Source: Halococcus salifodinae DSM 8989 (GTDB lineage: Archaea; Halobacteriota; Halobacteria; Halobacteriales; Halococcaceae). Taken from it: 64,000 bases of DNA. Where the stretch lies: contig NZ_AOME01000051.1 of assembly GCF_000336935.1 (NCBI RefSeq), positions 160,918 through 224,917 of the forward strand, given 5' to 3'. Positions 1 through 9,089 of this stretch are shown here, one piece after another. How positions within the stretch are numbered: the stretch's first letter is position 1; every line of letters begins with the position of its first letter. The translations under genes were made by a program, and so were the position numbers. The notes beneath the pieces are model-generated. The model saw only the letters and a list, made by a program, of their open reading frames with translations. It did not search any database and was not told the origin of the DNA.

Positions 1-2
1 TC

Positions 3-365
3 ACCTGCGTGAACGATCTCTCGAACCGCGACGACCAGCGGATCGAGCAGAACTGGGTCCGTGGGAAGGCGTTCGACGGGGCCGCGCCGATGGGACCCGT
101 GCTCGCGACGCCCGACGAAGTTCCCGCCGACGCCGCGATCGAACTCCGCCTGAATGGCGAGACGAAACAGCGCTCCTCGCGCGAGAAGTTCATCTTCTCG
201 GTGCCCGAACTGATCGCGGAGATCACGACGTACATGACCCTCGAACCCGGCGACGTGATCTCGACTGGCACGCCCGCTGGCGTCGGCCCGCTCGCCGACG
301 GTGACGAGATCGAAGTCGAGATCGAAGGGATCGGCACGCTCTCGCACTCGGTCACGATCCCCTGA
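3..365 (+). CDS. Fumarylacetoacetate hydrolase family protein, C-terminal part
   Basis: The gene enters the window already open; only about the last 120 residues are present. The visible NDLSNRDDQ stretch, GKAFDGAAPMGP and the PGDVISTGTPAGVG signature near the C-terminus are typical of the FAH/2-hydroxyhepta-2,4-diene-1,7-dioate isomerase superfamily, which uses a divalent metal to cleave or isomerise diketo acids. In this family the NDLS segment is normally preceded by residues such as GYTV, so the GTG at 9 is internal rather than a start. The exact substrate (acylpyruvate, fumarylpyruvate, homoprotocatechuate product) cannot be read from this part. It is a separate unit from the next gene, which has its own promoter. 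Confidence 0.85.
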   Translation, partial: TCVNDLSNRDDQRIEQNWVRGKAFDGAAPMGPVLATPDEVPADAAIELRLNGETKQRSSREKFIFSVPELIAEITTYMTLEPGDVISTGTPAGVGPLADGDEIEVEIEGIGTLSHSVTIP

Positions 366-426
366 GCCACGCCGACGATCCAGAGTCGGCCACGAACTCG
401 GTCGGTGCGGATGCCAATCCCTAAGA

Positions 427-440
427 TTAGGCTTGCCTAA
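427..440. promoter_or_regulatory. DtxR/IdeR-type iron-box-like palindrome
   Basis: TTAGGC-TT-GCCTAA is a perfect 6+2+6 palindrome ending 12 bases before the ATG at 453. It closely resembles the TTAGG(C/T)..CCTAA core bound by DtxR/IdeR/SirR-family metal-dependent repressors, which haloarchaea possess. Its position over the expected transcription start suggests repression of the two-gene dehydrogenase operon downstream. The match is visible in the sequence; binding is inferred. Confidence 0.5.
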
Positions 441-452
441 CGCGCGCCGTAC

Positions 453-1022
453 ATGGAACTCACGCGCCGGGACGCGCTCGCGGCGCTCGCCGGCGGCAGC
501 GTCGTCGGTGGCGGTGGAGCGGCGGCGATCGGACGGAACGGAGAAGCGACGAGTGGGGCGCAAACGGAGACGGACGACGGATCGTCGAACGTGGCGGATG
601 CGTCGTTTTCGGCGGTGCGTGACCCTCTCGTCGCGGTCGCGCACGTCGTCTACCCCGACGAGATCACGGGGATCGAGACGTTCGTCGAAACCTACGCACT
701 CGGGCGTATCGAGGAGCGAGCTGAGTATCGAAACGGTGTCGAACGGGCGGTCGCCGCGATGGACGACCGCGCGGAATCGTGGTACGGCGGGCGATACGCG
801 AGCCTCGACGCCGAGACTCGGGACGCGGTGCTGCGCGAGATGGGGACCGACACCGCCGATCCCGTTCCTGATGGGTCGGCCGCCGAACGGGTGCGGTACT
901 ACGTGGTGAACGAGCTGCTATACGCGCTCTACACCTCGCCCGCGGGCGGGGAGCTCGTCGGGATCGAGAACCCTCAGGGCCATCCCGGCGGGCACGAGAG
1001 CTACCAGCACGGACCACGATGA
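453..1022 (+). CDS. Gluconate 2-dehydrogenase subunit 3-like protein
   Basis: 189 residues. The N-terminus starts with a twin-arginine-like RRDALAAL followed by a Gly/Ala-rich hydrophobic stretch, which suggests Tat export. The body is helical with the late segment GIENPQGHPGGHESYQHGP, typical of the small gamma subunit of membrane-bound GMC dehydrogenases (gluconate 2-dehydrogenase subunit 3 family). The stop overlaps the start of the FAD subunit (ATGA at 1019-1022), so the two are translationally coupled and probably form one exported complex. No cytochrome c subunit follows, so the electron acceptor is unknown. An iron-box-like palindrome lies immediately upstream. Confidence 0.7.
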   Translation: MELTRRDALAALAGGSVVGGGGAAAIGRNGEATSGAQTETDDGSSNVADASFSAVRDPLVAVAHVVYPDEITGIETFVETYALGRIEERAEYRNGVERAVAAMDDRAESWYGGRYASLDAETRDAVLREMGTDTADPVPDGSAAERVRYYVVNELLYALYTSPAGGELVGIENPQGHPGGHESYQHGPR

Positions 1023-2605
1023 GCGATGCGGACCGGACGCCCTCGGACGCGCCCGACGTCTGCGTGATCGGGGCGGGCCCCGCGGGCGCGCTCTGCGCTC
1101 ATCGACTTGCCGAGCGCGGTCACGACGTCGTGATCCTCGAAGCGGGGCCCCGCTTTTCGTTCGAAGATCGCCCCGAGCGAATGGAGCGCGCGATCCGGCC
1201 TGGCGACGACGACCGGAGCGTCTGGGACATGGGCGGCGAGCGCGACGCCTACGCCTCGACCGGCCCGCGGTCGTACCCGCTGAACCGTTCGCGGGTGAAG
1301 GGCGTCGGCGGGACGAGCCTCCACTGGCAGGGGATGGTGATGCGCCTCCACGAGGCCGACTTCGAGCGACGGAGCCGCGACGGCGTCGCCGCGGACTGGC
1401 CCATCGACTACGCCGACCTCCGGCCGTACTACGCGGCCGCCGAGCGCGCGTTCGGCGTGGCGGGGGCCGTCGACAACCCGTTCGCGCCGCCGCGCGAGGA
1501 GCCGTACCCCCTCCCGGCGTTCCCGCCCTCCTACAGCGACTCGATCTTCGCCGAGGCGTGTGAGGAGCTCGAAATCACCACCCACTCGGTACCGAACGCA
1601 CGCAACTCCGAGCCCTACGACGGCCGGTCGGCCTGTGTCGGCTACGGCACCTGTAAACCCGTCTGCGCCTCGGGGGCGAAGTACGACGCGACCGTCCACA
1701 TCCGGAAGGCCGAGGCGGCGGGTGTGCGCGTCATCGACCGTGCTCCGGTCCAGCGCCTCGAAACGGACGGCAAGGGACGAGTGACGCGCGCGGTGTACGC
1801 GACGCCCGACGGCGAACACAGCCAGGAGGCACGCCGGTTCGTGATCGCCTGCGGCGGCGTCGAGACGCCTCGCCTCCTCCTGCTCTCTGATTCCTCGGAC
1901 CATCCCGATGGACTCGCCAATTCGAGCGGTCTCGTGGGCCGGTACTTCACCGAACACTGCTTCGCGGGCGTCGGCGGCCGGCTCGATCGGGCGACCCGCC
2001 AGAAGCACGTCGGGTTCAACACCACCGAGAGCCACCAGTTCTACGACGCCGAGGGAACGAACCCGATCAAGCTCGAGTTCTTCAACTACGCCGGCCCGTC
2101 GCCCGTCGAGACGGCGCTCTCGGGGGACGAATGGGGCGACGCGCTCCTCGACTCGCTCCGGGACGCCTACGGAACCCACGTCACCGTCGGCGGGCTGATC
2201 GGCCAAGTGCCACGAAAGGAAAACCGCGTGACGCTCGATCGCACGAAAACCGACGATCACGGCAATCCGGTGCCCGACGTCCGGTGGTCGATCGGCGACC
2301 GTACGAAAAAAAGCATCCGGCGGGCGAACTGTATCCAGCGATCGATCCTCGACGAACTCGGGGCCGAAATCGAGTGGACCGTCGGCCCCGAGAACACCGG
2401 GCCGGCGTTCCATCACATGGGCACCACACGGATGGGGACCGATCCGGCATCGAGCGTCGTAGACCCGGAACTACGGACCCACGACGTCGAGAATCTCCAC
2501 GTCGCCTCCAGCAGCGTGTTCGTCACCGGCGGCGCGATGAACCCCACGCTCACCATCGCCGCACTCGCGCTGAAGGCGGCCGACCACGTCGATGTGGCGC
2601 TCTGA
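1019..2605 (+). CDS. GMC-family FAD-dependent dehydrogenase (gluconate/sugar dehydrogenase large subunit-like)
   Basis: 528 residues. The N-terminus has the FAD-binding GAGPAGAL fingerprint at about residues 18-25 and an acidic end of strand 2 (ILEAGP). GGTSLHWQGM (about 98-108) and the C-terminal HHMGTTRMG (about 463-472) plus NPTLTIAALAL are GMC family signatures. A cysteine-rich piece around residues 200-220 (CVGYGTCKPVC) resembles the iron-sulfur-type motif seen in some bacterial fructose and gluconate dehydrogenases. It probably oxidises a sugar, sugar acid or alcohol outside or at the membrane, with the upstream subunit 3 as Tat-exported partner. The substrate cannot be assigned. Confidence 0.85.
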   Translation: MSDADRTPSDAPDVCVIGAGPAGALCAHRLAERGHDVVILEAGPRFSFEDRPERMERAIRPGDDDRSVWDMGGERDAYASTGPRSYPLNRSRVKGVGGTSLHWQGMVMRLHEADFERRSRDGVAADWPIDYADLRPYYAAAERAFGVAGAVDNPFAPPREEPYPLPAFPPSYSDSIFAEACEELEITTHSVPNARNSEPYDGRSACVGYGTCKPVCASGAKYDATVHIRKAEAAGVRVIDRAPVQRLETDGKGRVTRAVYATPDGEHSQEARRFVIACGGVETPRLLLLSDSSDHPDGLANSSGLVGRYFTEHCFAGVGGRLDRATRQKHVGFNTTESHQFYDAEGTNPIKLEFFNYAGPSPVETALSGDEWGDALLDSLRDAYGTHVTVGGLIGQVPRKENRVTLDRTKTDDHGNPVPDVRWSIGDRTKKSIRRANCIQRSILDELGAEIEWTVGPENTGPAFHHMGTTRMGTDPASSVVDPELRTHDVENLHVASSSVFVTGGAMNPTLTIAALALKAADHVDVAL

Positions 2606-2839
2606 GGTGCGGTTGCGGTGGCGCGGCGGTCGACAGTGGCTTCGGGACAACGCTTTTGTCCCTGGTTCGTGAGAGTGCTAACAGAGGTCGACCGATGACC
2701 ACCCAATTCGTTTTCTGACCGGGCCGCCGCTTCCCGACCTGTCGTTGGTTCGACAGCGTCGGCTGGCGGCTCCGTCATCGAGCGCTCGGTGACCGCCGAG
2801 CCGGCCGTATCGCTCATAGACGACACACCATCACTACAC

Positions 2840-4129
2840 ATGACAGACACGAACGCAATCGTTGCACAGCGCGTCGATAGCGGCACGCCCGCGACCGACG
2901 AAATACGAGCGCTCGCCACAGCCGCCGGCTACACGATCGTCGAGGAGGTGACGCAGGTTCGAGCCGAGGACCCCGGGACGCATCTCGGCAGCGGGAAAGT
3001 CGAACAGCTCGCGGCCCGGGTCACCGAAACGGGGGCCGAGGTCGTCATCGTCGATGGCGAACTCACGCCATCGCAAAGTCACGGACTCCAAGAATCGCTA
3101 CCGGACGGAACCCGCGTCCACGACCGCTACCGACTGGTCCTCGACGTGTTCGGCGATCAGGCAGGCACGAGGCGGGCACAGCTCCAGGTCGAGCTGGCGC
3201 GACTCCGCTACGACCTCCCACGGATGCGGGAGACGGCCGACGCGGGCTGGTTCAACAAACGCGCCGAGAAGGGATCGCCGCTGTACGACGCCGAAGACCG
3301 GATCGATCGGCTCGAAACCAAGCTCGACGACCTCCCCGACCCCGCCGAGGAGTTCCGCAAGCGCCGGCGCGAGGAGGGGTTCGATCTCGTGACGATCGCG
3401 GGCTACACCAACGCCGGCAAGTCGACGCTGCTCCACCGCCTCGCGGACGAGTTGACGCTCGCGGACACCGAGCCGGACCACGCGGACCGCGACGCGACGG
3501 CAACGATCGAAAATCGGCTGTTCGAGACCCTCGAAACCACCACGCGACGGGCGACGCTCGACGGCCGTCCCGTCCTGCTGACCGACACGGTGGGGTTCGT
3601 CGCGGACCTCCCCCACTGGCTGGTCGAATCGTTCAGCGCCACGCTCTCGGAGGCTGCGGCGGCCGATCGCGTGGTGTTGGTTGCCGACGCGAGCGACCCG
3701 CCCGACGAACTCCGCGAGAAGCTCCGTGTCTCGCTCGACGTGCTCGATGCGCAGGACGTTCCGCGCGAGGCGATCGTGACCGCTCTCAACAAGATCGATC
3801 TGCTCGACGCCGAGGAGCGCGAGGAGCGGCTGGCGGCCGCGGCCGACGTTGCCCCGTCACCGCTGCCGATCAGCGTCCAAGAGGGCACGAACCTCGATCG
3901 ACTGGTAGGACGGATCGAGGACGGACTGCCGACCGAACGCACCACGGTCGCAATGGCGAACGTCGACGAGGCAATGAGCGTCGTGTCGTGGCTCTACGAT
4001 CACGCGAACGTCGCCGACGTGAGCTACGGGGCGGCGGGTGATCGGGTTACGGTCGCGTTCGCGGCGCGGCCGTCGGTCGTCGAGCGGGCGCGAGCGAAGG
4101 CGGCGGCCGTCGGCGGTGTCGATGACTGA
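2840..4129 (+). CDS. hflX: GTPase HflX (first of two paralogues)
   Basis: 429 residues from the ATG at 2840. An in-frame GTG-type extension to 2789 is possible but lacks family similarity; MTDTNAIVAQRVDSG matches the usual HflX start. The N-terminal HflX domain has GSGKVEQLA and the QAGTRRAQLQVELARLRY helix; the G domain shows G1 GYTNAGKST (about 188-196), G3 DTVGF (about 248) and G4 NKID (about 316). HflX binds 50S subunits and splits or rescues stalled ribosomes in bacteria; the archaeal role is less clear. A second, same-length paralogue lies at 17209-18498. This copy lacks the longer linker segment (about 25 residues) that the second has before the G domain. Confidence 0.93.
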   Translation: MTDTNAIVAQRVDSGTPATDEIRALATAAGYTIVEEVTQVRAEDPGTHLGSGKVEQLAARVTETGAEVVIVDGELTPSQSHGLQESLPDGTRVHDRYRLVLDVFGDQAGTRRAQLQVELARLRYDLPRMRETADAGWFNKRAEKGSPLYDAEDRIDRLETKLDDLPDPAEEFRKRRREEGFDLVTIAGYTNAGKSTLLHRLADELTLADTEPDHADRDATATIENRLFETLETTTRRATLDGRPVLLTDTVGFVADLPHWLVESFSATLSEAAAADRVVLVADASDPPDELREKLRVSLDVLDAQDVPREAIVTALNKIDLLDAEEREERLAAAADVAPSPLPISVQEGTNLDRLVGRIEDGLPTERTTVAMANVDEAMSVVSWLYDHANVADVSYGAAGDRVTVAFAARPSVVERARAKAAAVGGVDD

Positions 4130-4232
4130 TTGGGGGTCGATCGACATCGAAAGCACGTGATCGAAGAGAGCGCGTGAGTCGGCGAGAGTGCGCGAATCGG
4201 CGACGGAGACCGGGAGTCAGGCGGTCGGGGTG

Positions 4233-5204
4233 CTACTGGAACGCGCCCGCGACGAGCAGCGGGAAGACGAGCGTCGCCTCGGCCTCGACCTGGGTGTAGT
4301 TGGTGTCGGCCTCCTTGATCTTCCCCCACGACACCGCCTCGTCGGGGGGCGCACCCGAGAGCGAGCCGTCGCCCTCCATCCCCGTCGAGATGTAGACCGC
4401 GTAGTCGGCTCCGCCCCGGAAGAGGTTGGTCATGATCGCGTGGTGTTTGGGGACGCCGTCGCCGACCGCGATCAGCCCGGTCGTGTCGGCGGCCAGTCCG
4501 CCGTCGATGAGGCGCTCGTAGTCGTCGAGCAGCGTGATATCGATGTCGGCGTCGTGCTGCTGGCGATAGAAGTAGAGGAAGTTGCCCACCTCGGCGTCGG
4601 TCAGCGCCGGGCAGTAGACGGGAACGTCGTTGTCGGCGGCCTGTTTCAACACCGAGTTCTCGTCGTCGAGGGTCGCCCCGAGCTCGCGCGCGAACGCCGT
4701 CGGCGTCCGCAGCGACTCGTCGGCGAAGAAGTCCTCAAAGAAGTCATACAGGTACTCCTCCAGCCAGACGTACCGATCGGAGGGTACGAAGATGTTGCCG
4801 AGTCGGTTGATCCCGCGCTCGCGGAGTGCGGCCTCGTCGGCGTCCCACTCGCCCATTTTGAACGGTTTGGCCGTCTTGATGACGTCCTCGGTCAGCCCGC
4901 CGGAGGTGGTGATGAGCACGTCGACGTGACCCTCGCGGACGAGCGCCGCGACGACCTCGCGCAGCCCCGAGGAGATGATGTTCGACGTGCAGGTGAGGTA
5001 GATCGTCGCGTCGGCCGCTCGCATCTGCTCGGCGATGTCAATGGCCTCGGCGAGCTGGCTCGCCTGAAACCCCGTCGTGGCGTACGACTCCAACAGCTCC
5101 CCGAAATCGAACCCGTCGCGGAACTCGTAGCCGTGTACGTCCGGCGTCGAAAGCTCCTCGTCGCTGCCGGGAACGACGTTCTCGTGTGAATCTGCCTCGT
5201 CCAT
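4233..5204 (-). CDS. dys: Deoxyhypusine synthase
   Basis: 323 residues from the ATG at 5204. It transfers the aminobutyl group of spermidine (or a related polyamine) to a lysine of translation factor aIF5A, the first step of hypusine formation. Diagnostic segments are TCTSNIISSGLREVVA near the N-terminus, ITTSGGLTEDVIKT, the GDGVPKHH segment and the C-terminal SWGKI with the Schiff-base lysine. Length is normal for archaeal enzymes. It is convergent with hflX and downstream of the phosphate permease on the same strand, with a 115-base gap that probably holds its own promoter. Confidence 0.94.
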   Translation of the reverse strand: MDEADSHENVVPGSDEELSTPDVHGYEFRDGFDFGELLESYATTGFQASQLAEAIDIAEQMRAADATIYLTCTSNIISSGLREVVAALVREGHVDVLITTSGGLTEDVIKTAKPFKMGEWDADEAALRERGINRLGNIFVPSDRYVWLEEYLYDFFEDFFADESLRTPTAFARELGATLDDENSVLKQAADNDVPVYCPALTDAEVGNFLYFYRQQHDADIDITLLDDYERLIDGGLAADTTGLIAVGDGVPKHHAIMTNLFRGGADYAVYISTGMEGDGSLSGAPPDEAVSWGKIKEADTNYTQVEAEATLVFPLLVAGAFQ

Positions 5205-5319
5205 ACCACCGATAGACCGAGGCGGGGTTTGAATCGCTCGAAACGGACGCTCGCGGCGTCGGCTGGGTGTTCGCGAATCGAGTTCACCCTCGCTTGGACT
5301 GGCGGTGTCGCGGTAGCGG

Positions 5320-6579
5320 CTACGCGCCGCCGTAGACAGGGAAGAGTTCAAATAGGACGAACGAGGCGGCCGCCGACAGCGACGGGGTCATGATCCAGAG
5401 CATGATCACGCGTCCCGTCGTCGCGGGGTCGAACAAGTCGTTGGCAGAGAGTTCGTCGGGTTCTTCCTCACCGATGCCCGGTACGCTCTCCGTGCCGGCG
5501 ACGCCACCGTTCGCGGTATCGTCGGTGGCGTCACCAGCCACGTCGCCGGCAGCGGTCTCGGCAGGTGCGTCGGCGGCGAGCGCGTTCGTCGAGATGGTCG
5601 TCGTTTCCTCGCTACCCTGGATGGCGGCCGTCGCCGCGGTGGCGACGGTGGTCGTGCGGGTCGCCCGTCCCCAGCCGAGACCGACGATACACATCGTCGC
5701 GCTGACCGCGAGACTCGCCGGAATCCCGAGTTCGGAGAGCACGGTGATGATCGTGGCGCTCACGATGGCGACCACGAGGGACGCGAGCAGCGGGAGATCG
5801 GTGAGATCGTTGCCGACGGTGTCGAGGGTGCGTCGCGCGATCGTGAACGAGCCGAGACCGATGGCCACCGCCGCGAGGACGACACCTTGAGTGATACTGA
5901 TCGCGCCACCGCCGACGAGCGGCGCGACCGCGTTCGCGGTGTTCGACGCACCCGCGCTAAAGGCCATGTAGCAGCTGATCGCGAGTACGACCGCGCTCCA
6001 GAACCCCTCCTTTCGGGTGGTGTCCTCGGCCAGGCGCGGGAGCGGAATCGAACCTGAGCGATCGATCACGAACAGCGCGCCGTCGGAACGATCGATCCCG
6101 AACCACGCGTCGAGATAGGGGTAGAGGTAGCGGCCGACGACCGCACAGATCCAAAAGGCGAGCACCGGGGCGACGATCCACGCGGAGACGATCTCGAACA
6201 TCACGGCGTAATCGAGGCTCCCGCTCGCCACGCCGAGCCCCGCGATCGCGCCGACCGCGGTCATCGAGGTCGAGGCAGGAACTCCAAAGAGGTTCGAGAT
6301 CAACAGCGCGAGCCCGACGAAAAAGAGCACGCCGACGCTCGCCGCGAGCGTGAACTGATCGGCGGGGACGATCCGACCACCCATCGTCTCGATGACCTCC
6401 GTGCCGACCGTCGCCCCGCCGAGCAGCGCAAATCCCGTAAACAGCGCGGCAGCGCCGGTCTTCGAGACGAGTCGACTCCCCACCGCGGGGCCGAACGCGA
6501 CCCCCGTCGAGGAGCCGCCGATGTTGAACCCGACGAAGACCGCGACCGCAAGCCCAATGATAAGAACGGCAGCAACCAT
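5320..6579 (-). CDS. PiT-family inorganic phosphate transporter
   Basis: 419 residues. Two repeated PiT domains are visible: FNIGGSSTGVAFGPAVGSRLVS near the N-terminus (the GANDVANA-like repeat) and SAGASNTANAVAPLVGGG in the middle, with about ten hydrophobic segments between. A hydrophilic, acidic, Ala/Thr-rich cytoplasmic stretch of about 65 residues precedes the last membrane segment. The family moves phosphate with a coupled cation across the cytoplasmic membrane. The ATG at 6579 lies about 25 bases downstream of a TATA-like element, which supports this start and a leaderless mRNA. A sulfate or other anion as substrate is less likely. Confidence 0.88.
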   Translation of the reverse strand: MVAAVLIIGLAVAVFVGFNIGGSSTGVAFGPAVGSRLVSKTGAAALFTGFALLGGATVGTEVIETMGGRIVPADQFTLAASVGVLFFVGLALLISNLFGVPASTSMTAVGAIAGLGVASGSLDYAVMFEIVSAWIVAPVLAFWICAVVGRYLYPYLDAWFGIDRSDGALFVIDRSGSIPLPRLAEDTTRKEGFWSAVVLAISCYMAFSAGASNTANAVAPLVGGGAISITQGVVLAAVAIGLGSFTIARRTLDTVGNDLTDLPLLASLVVAIVSATIITVLSELGIPASLAVSATMCIVGLGWGRATRTTTVATAATAAIQGSEETTTISTNALAADAPAETAAGDVAGDATDDTANGGVAGTESVPGIGEEEPDELSANDLFDPATTGRVIMLWIMTPSLSAAASFVLFELFPVYGGA

Positions 6580-6603
6580 GAATAACTTATTGAGCCCTTC
6601 AGA

Positions 6604-6611
6604 CTAAATAG
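6604..6611 (-). promoter_or_regulatory. TATA-like element of the phosphate permease
   Basis: CTATTTAG on the minus strand lies 25-32 bases upstream of the permease ATG, the spacing expected for a leaderless haloarchaeal transcript. An A/T-rich run (CAATAAGTTATTC) sits between it and the start codon. Confidence 0.5.
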
Positions 6612-6748
6612 TGCCGCTTTCGACTCACGCCCGCACCCGCCTCCACGGTCGTCAACGTCCGCCGCGGTCGTCGCGTCACCCGAACACAGTCGACCGCGGG
6701 CTGTGGCCGTGTGAGCACGCTTAAGCCCCGGCGACCGTTCGTCCCGGT

Positions 6749-7840
6749 ATGCAGACACGCGATCTCTCCGAGCACGCCGTCTACAGGGCCGGCGAGGGGA
6801 GTGAGGAGGTCGCACGCGAGCTGGGACTCGATCCCGACGACCTCGTGAAGCTCTCCTCGAACGAGAACCCGCACGGTCCGAGTCCGGCAGCGATGACGGC
6901 GATCAGTGAGGCCGCAAGCGAGGTCCACGTCTATCCCAAATCGGCCCACTCCGATCTCGTCGCCGCGATCGCCGACCAGTGGGAGGTCGCGCCGGCCCAG
7001 GTGTGGCTCGCCAACGGTGGCGACGGCGCGCTGGATTACCTCTCACGCGCGCTGCTCGATCCCGGCGCGGCGGTGCTCGTTCCCGAGCCCGGTTTCGCCT
7101 ACTACGGGATGAGCGCGCGCTATCACCACGGCCAGGTTCGCAGCTATTCGCTTCGGACCGAGGACGGGTTCACCCAGAGCGCCGACGCGGTGCTCGATGT
7201 CTACGACGGCGAGCGGATCGTCTACCTCACCAGCCCGCACAACCCGACCGGCACGACGGTGGACCTCGCGGCCGTCGAACGGATCGCCGCGGAAACGAAC
7301 GAGGACACGCTCGTGGTCGTCGACGAGGCCTACGGCGAGTTCGCCGAAACCCCCAGTGCCGTCCGATTGGTCGAAGGACGTGAGGGATGGGACGCCCGCG
7401 AGGATATCGCGGTGCTTCGCACCTTCTCGAAGGCCTACGGTCTCGCGGGGCTCCGACTCGGCTACGCCGTCGTGCCCGAACCCTGGGCCGACGCCTACAC
7501 ACGGGTGAACACGCCGTTCGCAGCGAGCACGGTCGCCTGTCGCGCCGGCCTCGCCGCGCTCGACGACCGCGAGCACGTCGAGCGCACCGTCGAGTCGGCG
7601 GTGTGGGCGCGCGAGTATCTCGACAGCGAACTGGATGCCCGAACCCACGCGAGCGAGGGCAACTTCGTACTCGCTGAGGTGGGGGATGCGAGCGCGGTTG
7701 CGAGCGCAGCCCAACGCCGTGGCGTGATCGTCCGGGACTGTACGAGTTTCGGCCTCCCCGAGTGTATCCGAATCTCGTGTGGAACCCGCGCCGAGACCGA
7801 GCGCGCGGTCTCCGTGCTGAACGAGGTGCTCGCGGGGTGA
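6749..7840 (+). CDS. hisC: Histidinol-phosphate aminotransferase
   Basis: 363 residues. A PLP-dependent class I/II aminotransferase that converts imidazole-acetol phosphate to histidinol phosphate with glutamate. KLSSNENPHGPSP near the N-terminus, SPHNPTGT, VVDEAYGEF and the PLP lysine in RTFSKAYGLAGLRLGY are classical HisC signatures. It is followed by a GTGA overlap with the kinase gene and then a phospholipid synthase-type gene, an arrangement suggesting one transcript. Some HisC homologues take aromatic amino acids, so broader specificity is possible. Confidence 0.93.
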   Translation: MQTRDLSEHAVYRAGEGSEEVARELGLDPDDLVKLSSNENPHGPSPAAMTAISEAASEVHVYPKSAHSDLVAAIADQWEVAPAQVWLANGGDGALDYLSRALLDPGAAVLVPEPGFAYYGMSARYHHGQVRSYSLRTEDGFTQSADAVLDVYDGERIVYLTSPHNPTGTTVDLAAVERIAAETNEDTLVVVDEAYGEFAETPSAVRLVEGREGWDAREDIAVLRTFSKAYGLAGLRLGYAVVPEPWADAYTRVNTPFAASTVACRAGLAALDDREHVERTVESAVWAREYLDSELDARTHASEGNFVLAEVGDASAVASAAQRRGVIVRDCTSFGLPECIRISCGTRAETERAVSVLNEVLAG

Positions 7841-8406
7841 GAGTCGCCGTCACCGGAACGCCGGGCACCGGCAAGACGACCGCGACCGACCGGCTCGTCG
7901 GGGACGGCGGAGACGCCGACAGCGCCCCTGAGAGTTCTGGCGGTGTCGAGGGGACTCTCGATGTCGTCCACCTGAACGAGGTGATCCGCGAAGAGGGACT
8001 GTCGACTGGCACCGACACCGATCGCGACAGTCTCGTGGCGGACCTCGACGGCGTCGAGGACTGGCTCGACGATCGTCCGACGAGCGCCGAAGTCACCCTC
8101 GTCGAATCCCACCTCGCCCACCGGCTCGACGCCGATCGCGTGGTCGTCCTCCGATGTCACCCCGAAGAACTCGAAGACCGGCTCGCCGCCCGCGGAGAGT
8201 CCGACGCCAGCGTGGCTGAAAATGCCGAGAGCGAAGCGCTCGACGTGATCCTCGCCGAGGCGGTCGAGCGCCACGGCCGCGACGCGGTGTACGAGATCGA
8301 CGCAACCGATCGCACGCCCGAGGGCGTCGCCGGCGCGATTCGGGCGGTCGTCGCCGGCGAGCGCGAGCCGAGCGCCGGAACCGTCTCGTTCGTCGAGTAC
8401 CTCTGA
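7837..8406 (+). CDS. AK6/Fap7-type adenylate kinase family protein
   Basis: 189 residues from a GTG at 7837 that overlaps the hisC stop; this puts the P-loop GTPGTGKTT directly at the N-terminus (residues 7-15), as in the family. The middle holds HLNEVIRE, VESHLAHRL and VLRCHPEELEDRLAARG, matching the archaeal adenylate kinase/Fap7 family. Homologues act both as NMP kinases and, with ribosomal protein uS11, in 18S/16S rRNA maturation. An internal acidic insertion (about residues 24-37) is not part of the fold. Coupled with hisC upstream and a CDP-alcohol transferase 19 bases downstream. Confidence 0.85.
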   Translation: MRVAVTGTPGTGKTTATDRLVGDGGDADSAPESSGGVEGTLDVVHLNEVIREEGLSTGTDTDRDSLVADLDGVEDWLDDRPTSAEVTLVESHLAHRLDADRVVVLRCHPEELEDRLAARGESDASVAENAESEALDVILAEAVERHGRDAVYEIDATDRTPEGVAGAIRAVVAGEREPSAGTVSFVEYL

Positions 8407-8425
8407 CCATGTATCCCGATCAGCC

Positions 8426-9043
8426 ATGACACTTGATGGGTACCGCTCGACCGCGGACCGGCTGCTGGAGCCGTTCGTCGGCTTCGCGGCTCGGGCGGGG
8501 CTGACGCCGAACGTCGTGAGCGTCGTCGCGTTCGTGTTCGCGGTCGCGGCGGGGGTGGCGTACGTCCTCGCGGGCGGCGAGGCGCTGTGGTATCTCGCCG
8601 GTGCGGTCTGTGTGGGACTCAACGGCTCGCTCGATCTGCTCGACGGCGCGCTCGCGCGCCGGCTCGACACCGCCTCGCGCGCGGGCGACCTGCTGGATCA
8701 CGTTCTCGATCGGTACGCCGACGTCCTGCTGGTGGTCGGCCTCGCGCTCGGGATCGATCGCCCGACGCTCGGTCTCGCCGCCGTGACGGGCGTGCTGCTG
8801 ACCTCGTATCTGGGCACGCAGGCCCAGGCCGTCGACCTCGATCGGGTGTACGGTGGCCTGCTCGGACGGGCCGACCGGCTCGCGCTGATCGGCATCGTGA
8901 CCGGGATCGCGGCGTTCGTCCGGCCCGCGGTCGCGGGGCTGGGGCCCGTCGGCTGGCTGCTGGTCGTTTTTGCGGTCGTCGGCCATCTGACCGCACTCCA
9001 GCGACTCTACTACGCACTCCAGGCGCTCGCCGCCGAGGAGTGA
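8426..9043 (+). CDS. CDP-alcohol phosphatidyltransferase (archaeal phospholipid synthase)
   Basis: 205 residues with about six membrane segments. The catalytic CDP-OH motif DGxxARxxxxxxxxGxxxDxxxD is intact from about residue 73 (DGALARR ... GDLLDHVLDRYAD). The family swaps CMP on a CDP-activated lipid for an alcohol phosphate. Placement after hisC and the AK6-like kinase, and the SDLLDGALARR-type signature, agree with archaetidylinositol phosphate synthase-like members, but the alcohol cannot be assigned from sequence alone. A second, divergent family member is at 12352-13131. Confidence 0.85.
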   Translation: MTLDGYRSTADRLLEPFVGFAARAGLTPNVVSVVAFVFAVAAGVAYVLAGGEALWYLAGAVCVGLNGSLDLLDGALARRLDTASRAGDLLDHVLDRYADVLLVVGLALGIDRPTLGLAAVTGVLLTSYLGTQAQAVDLDRVYGGLLGRADRLALIGIVTGIAAFVRPAVAGLGPVGWLLVVFAVVGHLTALQRLYYALQALAAEE

Positions 9044-9089
9044 GGCGGGTGGCGGACGTTTTATACGCAGGGACGGCCTTCGCTGCGAT

